From Chionis minor (taxonomy: Eukaryota > Chordata > Aves > Charadriiformes > Chionididae): a stretch of 64,000 nt of DNA. Of the stretch, positions 59,040-64,000 are shown piece after piece (the first letter of the stretch is position 1; each line of letters starts with the position of its first letter). The stretch lies in assembly GCA_013398295.1 (NCBI GenBank), contig VZSF01000883.1, positions 26,074-90,073 on the forward strand, in the 5' to 3' direction. The notes under the pieces are model-generated. The model was not told the DNA's origin. It saw only the letters and a list, made by a program, of their open reading frames with translations, and did not search any database. Position numbers and translations under genes: made by a program.

Positions 59040-61400
59040 TTAGGAGGAAGCAGAGCACTGCGCTTCAGGCGAGGCAGCGCCTGCTCGCTGCCTCTTCTCC
59101 TCTCCTTTCTCCCTGGCTGCCCTGACACACGTGTGCCAAACTATGTGACCACAGGAAACCAGGGGCTGCCCCGAAGCTGGCACAAAACCTATCCCAGCCC
59201 CTCTCTTCCGAGCCTCACGGTGTCCCGTGATGGGACACCTCACGCCGCAGTCACGCAAAACGCTTCCAGTCGCACACCCCTGCGCTCACGCCACCGACAA
59301 CATGCCAAAGCCAGGACAGTCACCTGGGCACCGGATGCTGGTGCCTAAATATCGATGTGAGGAGGCAGGCAGCCTGCCCCCAGCATCTCTCGGGTTTGCA
59401 GAGGCTCCCGTTGAAGGCCAGCCCCTGTTCTCCGCCGCAGCGGTGCAGGCTCCGGAGGGGCTCCCTCCCTTCACCTGGAGCGGGTCCAGGCTGCCAGCGC
59501 TGCGCCGGAGCTCGGCACCGGCTCTATCGCTCATGCATGCACGCATGCACAGAGCCACGTCTTTTCTCTGGTGAACTCTGCTGGCACCCGGCAGGAATTT
59601 CATTTGGATCAACTACTTAATATTCTCCCTCCTTCCTCAGAAACCAGGCTGCTGCTGAAAAATCTTTCCAGCCAAGGCCCCTCCTTTCCTGTTTGCACCA
59701 CCCCATCCCTCCCTCCCCCGTACACACACACCGCAGAAACCCGGCTCTCTTGCTGGCACCTGATGGATTTCACACCCCCCCACTTCCCCCNTGTTATTGT
59801 TGTTGAAACTTCAGATCAAAAGAAAAATGGAGATTTTCCTGTTTTGGATCGGAGGCTTTGCAGGCCTGTTGCTACTAGCTTTTGCCTTGACAGCTCGGGA
59901 GCTGCTTCGCACAAAGGACCTGCCGCTCGCCCCAGCCGGGTCCCTCCCCGAGCCACACATCTTCCCAAGCCGGCACATCCCAAGTGCCCTGCTCCCACGA
60001 CCCCTGCCCTAACCCTCACCCTCGCCCCGGACCTCAGCGTGGGGCTGCCCACCTGCCCCGCCGTGGCCCCATCGCTCGTCCCTGAAGCCCGGCATCCCTG
60101 AACGGCGAGCAGAAGAGCACGGGAAGGTGAAACCAGGGGGTGGGTGGGGGGAAAAATGCCGGGGAGGGATAAAGGACTGCACCAAACAAGAGCCGCAGGA
60201 AACTTGGGCTCAGCAGCCCTCCTCCTCCGCCTACTTCCAGCTGACACAGCAAAGACAATTTTCTTAGGGCTAATTCTGCAACTCCCCCCTTTCCCCTCCT
60301 GGTTATCGTTGGCTCACGGTTTTGTGAGGAAACTTGCCAAGTCTTGCTCGCTTTCTAGAAAGACAGCAGGAATGAGAGAAGGCAAAGGAAATATTCGACA
60401 ATTTTTGTTTTTCCACGAGCCTTTTTAGGGCAGCAGGCTCCAATCTGTGCCCTCCGCTCCCCGGCATTCGGCCTGACCTTGCTGTCTCAGCAGGAGGAAG
60501 TCTGGCAGGAGCATGGGGGAAAGAAATGGAAAAACGTGGTGTATTTCAAAGGAAATCTAACCAAAACAGAGAAAACCCAGAATTCTGCAGCCCGTGCCAT
60601 AAATGAAGCTCATTCATGGTTTTTCACCAGGAAGAGCCAATTACAGCCATGATGTTTGCCTTTTGGTAAAGGACAGCGTCTGGCTGTTGTGCCAGGAAGG
60701 ACTGCAGGGACCATCCCATCAGCACCTACCCATCCGTCTACTTAAAACAAGCCTTACCAAAGCCCTTTAATTCCACACTTGCTTTCATTTCTGACCGCTC
60801 AGCAAATCAGAAGCACATTCTGCCCAGCAGCTCCAGCGTTTCTCAGCGCTGTGCCCAGCTTACAGATGAGGAAACTGAGGCACGGTACCCGGGAGCATCT
60901 TCTCCCCAGGTGGGACATCTGGTCTAGGGGAGAGCCAAGCCCGGCCTCCCAGGCTTGGGCTCTTGCAATGCCGCTTTGTTGTGCCTCCACCTCAACTATA
61001 AGGAGGAAAGCATCTGTGATTTTAAACTCAGCCAGCGCAAGAACAGAAATAGATAGAAATGCAGTTTGATCTAGTCCTCGCCGCTGTCACATAGTTTCTT
61101 TTGCAGAGTGCTGATTCTTTCTCAGTGGTTCGCAGCTCAGGGCCAATTTTGGTCATTGATAGATGGGAGGGCCAGGCCAGCTTCCCCAGCGCATGGTCCC
61201 CGCGCTGCTGGCCAAACTGGCAGAGGCCAGAAAGTTCAAGTCAAACTTCATTTCTTTCCTTGCCCCGTTGCTTAGAAACACGCCTATGAAAATATACTTT
61301 GTTCTCACACGCTACCAGTCGAATGCCAAGAGAGTTTTTTCCCTCTCCCGTCGTCAGGAATTCCTGATTTATTTTTTATTTCTTTTTCGCAGTGGCGCAA
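59040..61400. other. GC-rich intronic stretch, no gene recognised
   Basis: It contains an unresolved base at 59791 after a C run and many chance open frames. A short frame at 59827-60012 encodes a hydrophobic N-terminus but has no other support. Confidence 0.5.
60850..60890 (+). repeat. MIR-type SINE relic
   Basis: TTACAGATGAGGAAACTGAG followed by GCACGG matches the highly recognisable core of the MIR consensus. MIRs are ancient amniote-wide SINEs; only a short core is clear here. Confidence 0.6.
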
Positions 61401-62050
61401 ATCTCAAGAGGAGCCTGCCGGTCTCCTGCGGCTTCCTGCAGCAGCCTTTTCGATCCAGGCTCATCTCCCGGCTGCGAACAAAACCCGTCAAAAAGAGCCC
61501 CCTGCGGCACTCGGGGAGTCCAAACTGGAAGTGCAGGTGGTGCCGGGGGGGTGGTTTTGCAACAAACCTGCAACCTCTTTCCTATCCCTCTCCTTGTTCG
61601 TTCAACGGGTGTTCCCCATCCCAAGGAAACCAAAAGCAGCGATATTACGAGGGGACCGGCCAAAGTTTTCACGCAAAGCACCTGCCAAAGAACCAGTTTC
61701 CTTGGGAAGAGCGAGGCAGGTGGAACAAAAGGAGATGCACGCCAAGCGCCGAAGCCTTTTTGGGTGCCTTTGGTCTGCACGGGGCACCCTTGGCCCCGCT
61801 CTCCCAGCCGCCGCTGCTGCCTTTTGGCTGCAGTAGCTCTGCCTTCCCGACCACACCGCCTGCCCCCCAGCCGCGCACACACACGCGCAGAGTAAATAAA
61901 CACCGGGGATGACGCGCTCCGGGATACTTCACATAGCTCCGCTGCCAGCGAGTTACTACCCGGCTTCCCGGGCTCCACGGCAGGAACGTGGATCCTGGCT
62001 TCACCCTCCGCTCCCCACACGGGTCCCCTCCCAGCCCTCGCCCCTTCTAG
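61400..62050. promoter_or_regulatory. CpG-island-like block
   Basis: CpG dinucleotides are dense; by hand count about 26 in the 300 nt from 61741, against roughly 32 expected from base composition. The surroundings are CpG-poor. Both strands carry long open frames (61163-61912 +, 61376-62020 -) that look like by-products of the GC content. It could be an alternative IGFBP5 promoter, another promoter, or an unmethylated intronic element. Confidence 0.4.
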
Positions 62051-63179
62051 CTCCCCTTCAGAAAACCAAGCTCAGCTTTGCTGTTTCTGGCCAATTTTCG
62101 GGGAGTTTGGACATCTGTTGTCATTTGGGGGTGAGGGGGGCAGTTAACACACACAGAATTTGGTTTTGCTCTGAAGGATGGAGCGTAGCAATACAACCAC
62201 TGCCTGCAAGCAGCAAAGGGGAAAAATAATAAAAACATCAAGATTTATTAGGTGCTAGAAAGGAGAAACGGATTCCCACTGTGCAGGTATAAGCAGAAGG
62301 TTGCTAACAAGCAAAAATGACTTTTTCATGGACCAAAAAAAAAAAGCGGGGAGGCTTGTTTCTGTGGGTTTTTTTCTAAGTGGTTCCCCCAGTCCCCTGG
62401 ACATGCAGCCATCCTCCCTGCTTCCCCTTCACACCGTGGCAGAAATAGAGATGAATTTGGAAGAAAATAGGGAAAGCGTCCTCGCACAAGCTACAGGATC
62501 CAGAAATGGCAGTTTTAACGCGTGCCAAAGTGAAGGAGCGCCTTCTTTCATGCTTTTGTCACGTGCGAGGTGCAAACATTTCAGAAGCTTGGCTTTGCAC
62601 CGCTGCTACCGTGCCAGCCTTCGTGCTTGCTTTTAACCTATTCTTTCTGCTTATTAGCAACACCATCGTTATTTTTTTTTAAGTTTTCACAGATTCCCTG
62701 TCCCTCATGCACCTGCATCTCCCTGGACTAAAACCCATTGCCCAACAAAGCCGTCCAGCAGCGGGCAGCCAGGAAGAGCAGGCTGCAAGGATCGCAAGGG
62801 GAAAGCCAGAGGCTGAGCGAAAAAACCTGGGGGGGAGGGAAGTGGGGGCTGAGGATTTTGGGGATGGGGCAGATGGTTGCAAGGAGGTGCCCTGCCATCC
62901 CCTGTATCTCAAGCTGCAGAGGCCAGCTCAGGCCCCAGAGCAAGGTGGAGGATACAGAAAGAGAAAGGGGTCAGGGAGAGGGTGAACACAGGGATGCAGG
63001 AAAGATGTAAAGGATGCGACTGGGGAAGGGCTGGGATGCAGCTGTGACTAAGTGGGTGCATCTGGGGGGTGGGGGAAGAAAAGCTTTCTGTCGGGGATGG
63101 GACAACCAGAGGTGATGATGGAAGGGGGGGTGGTGGGGGAGGCTGTGAGATGATGCAACAGGAGGTTCGACCGGGGCAC

Positions 63180-64000
63180 GGATGGAAAGAAGGATGGGAA
63201 AAGCAGTGGGGGGCATAGAGGAACAGCTAGGGGCATGGAAGATGTACCTGCAAAGATGGAAAAGCAGCTGGGGGGTGTGTGGGTAAAAGCATCTGGAAAG
63301 ATGGAAAAGTAGCTGGAAAGGTGGAAAAGCAATGGGGGATGGCAGAGCAGCCAGGGGAAGTGGTGGTAGTGGAGAAGCAGTGGGAAAGCAACTGGGGGCT
63401 TGGAAAAGCTGCCGGGGAAGGGGAAGGAATGAGGAAATAGCTGGAAAGATGGAAAAGAAAACGGGGCGTGTATATGTATGTGTGTGTGAGAAATATTAAG
63501 CAGAAAGATGGAAAAGTAGAAAGAAAAAAAAGATGGAAAAGCAGCTGCTGGTGGTGGAGGAGAATGGAAGAGCCGCCGGAAAGGCAGAAAAGCACACAGC
63601 GGGGAGGGGCGATGGAAGAGCAGCTGGGGAGGGTGGGGATGGAAAAACGGGTGGAAAGACGGAAAAGTAGCTGGGAAGGCGGAAAAGCAAGCGGGGGCAT
63701 GGAAGAGCACCTGGGAAGATGGAAAAGCAGCCGGAAGGGTGGGAAAGCAGCGGGCAGGGAAGAAGCAGCCAGTGGGAGGGAGTAGAAAACCAAAGCGGAA
63801 AGATGGAAAGGAAGCCGGAAAGGTGGAAAAGCAAGCGGAGGGGCATGGAAGAGCACCCGGAAAGGAAGCGGGGGGGAAGGGGGGAAAGCAGGCGGGCGAT
63901 GGTTGGTGGGGTGGAAAAAAAGCAGGCGAAAGATGGAAAAAAGGAGCCGGGAAGGCGGCAAAGCGTGCGGGAAAGACGAGGATGGTGGGGTGGGTGGATG
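63180..64000. repeat. Degenerate polypurine minisatellite, runs off the window
   Basis: More than 800 bp made of imperfect repeats around GATGGAAAAGCAGCTGGGGG, with units of about 15-35 bp. The + strand is strongly purine-rich. It explains the Pro/Ser/Phe/Leu-rich open frames on the - strand. It continues past 64000. Confidence 0.85.

Larger units (their letters stand above)
45459..64000 (-). other. IGFBP5: IGFBP5 intron 1 (3' portion)
   Basis: Everything right of exon 2 is taken as intron 1, because exon 2 begins with a split codon. No - strand open frame to 64000 shows the GCGCC or CGVYT-type signature of exon 1. A first intron longer than 18 kb is plausible for this gene. It contains a minisatellite at 51312, an AT-rich block with GATA-type sites around 56.4-56.8 kb, a CpG-rich section at 61.4-62.05 kb, a MIR relic and a polypurine minisatellite at the right edge. 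45459-51311 and 52000-55600 hold nothing I can name. Confidence 0.8.

Noticed and set aside
59827..60012. Small frame starting MEIFLFWIGGFAGLLLLAFA, signal-peptide-like, with a good Kozak context
   Set aside because: Only about 61 residues, ends in a Pro/Leu-rich tail, lies next to an unresolved base, and has no other support.
61163..62020. Long open frames on both strands (249 and 214 residues)
   Set aside because: Both overlap the CpG-rich block, have no domain, and are mutually antisense; more likely a consequence of base composition.
63048..63961. Overlapping - strand open frames of 220 and 244 residues, Pro/Ser/Phe/Leu-rich
   Set aside because: They arise from the polypurine minisatellite; several frames are open at once with the same composition.
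45459..64000. Search for IGFBP5 exon 1
   Set aside because: No - strand frame with the N-terminal cysteine pattern (GCGCC, CGVYT) was found, so exon 1 is placed outside the window.
1..64000. CRISPR arrays, operons, phage or bacterial mobile elements
   Set aside because: The sequence is vertebrate: spliced genes, CR1/MIR relics and microsatellites. No regularly spaced repeats with unique spacers were seen.

Overview
This is vertebrate, most likely avian, genomic DNA carrying the tail-to-tail gene pair IGFBP2 (+ strand) and IGFBP5 (- strand). The avian call rests on a clear 5'-truncated CR1 LINE (5234-5790), several older CR1-like relics, few other interspersed repeats, and IGFBP protein segments close to, but not identical with, the mammalian ones. 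A turtle or crocodilian cannot be excluded from sequence alone. There are no bacterial, plasmid or phage features.

Layout. 1-31197 is the 3' part of the large first intron of IGFBP2; exon 1 (signal peptide and N-terminal IGF-binding domain) lies to the left of the window. IGFBP2 exons 2, 3 and 4 are at 31198-31421, 32915-33055 and 34345-34512. They are followed by a 3' UTR with three possible poly(A) signals (35174, 35824, 36772). An intergenic stretch of roughly 3.3 kb follows. The IGFBP5 3' UTR (about 4.4 kb) runs leftward from 44466 to a poly(A) signal at 40083-40088. IGFBP5 exons 4, 3 and 2 are at 44467-44598, 44967-45086 and 45232-45458 on the - strand. 45459-64000 is IGFBP5 intron 1, with exon 1 beyond the right edge.

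Both genes encode secreted IGF-binding proteins that set how much IGF reaches its receptor. The window holds the linker and the C-terminal thyroglobulin type-1 domain of each. IGFBP2 keeps its RGD motif and a basic linker motif. IGFBP5 keeps the strongly basic heparin-binding and nuclear-import stretch.

Most notable observations: IGFBP2 intron 3 uses a GC donor; 35 perfect copies of a GAAAA repeat (mRNA sense) sit about 240 nt past the IGFBP5 stop codon; a 195-codon open frame of unknown identity with coding-like codon choice lies antisense in IGFBP2 intron 1 (14988-15575); a G-quadruplex-like run lies in the IGFBP2 3' UTR; IGFBP5 intron 1 holds a GATA-type site cluster, a CpG-island-like block and a polypurine minisatellite at the right edge. 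I found no convincing new multi-gene system. Most long open frames here are chance products of GC-rich or low-complexity sequence.
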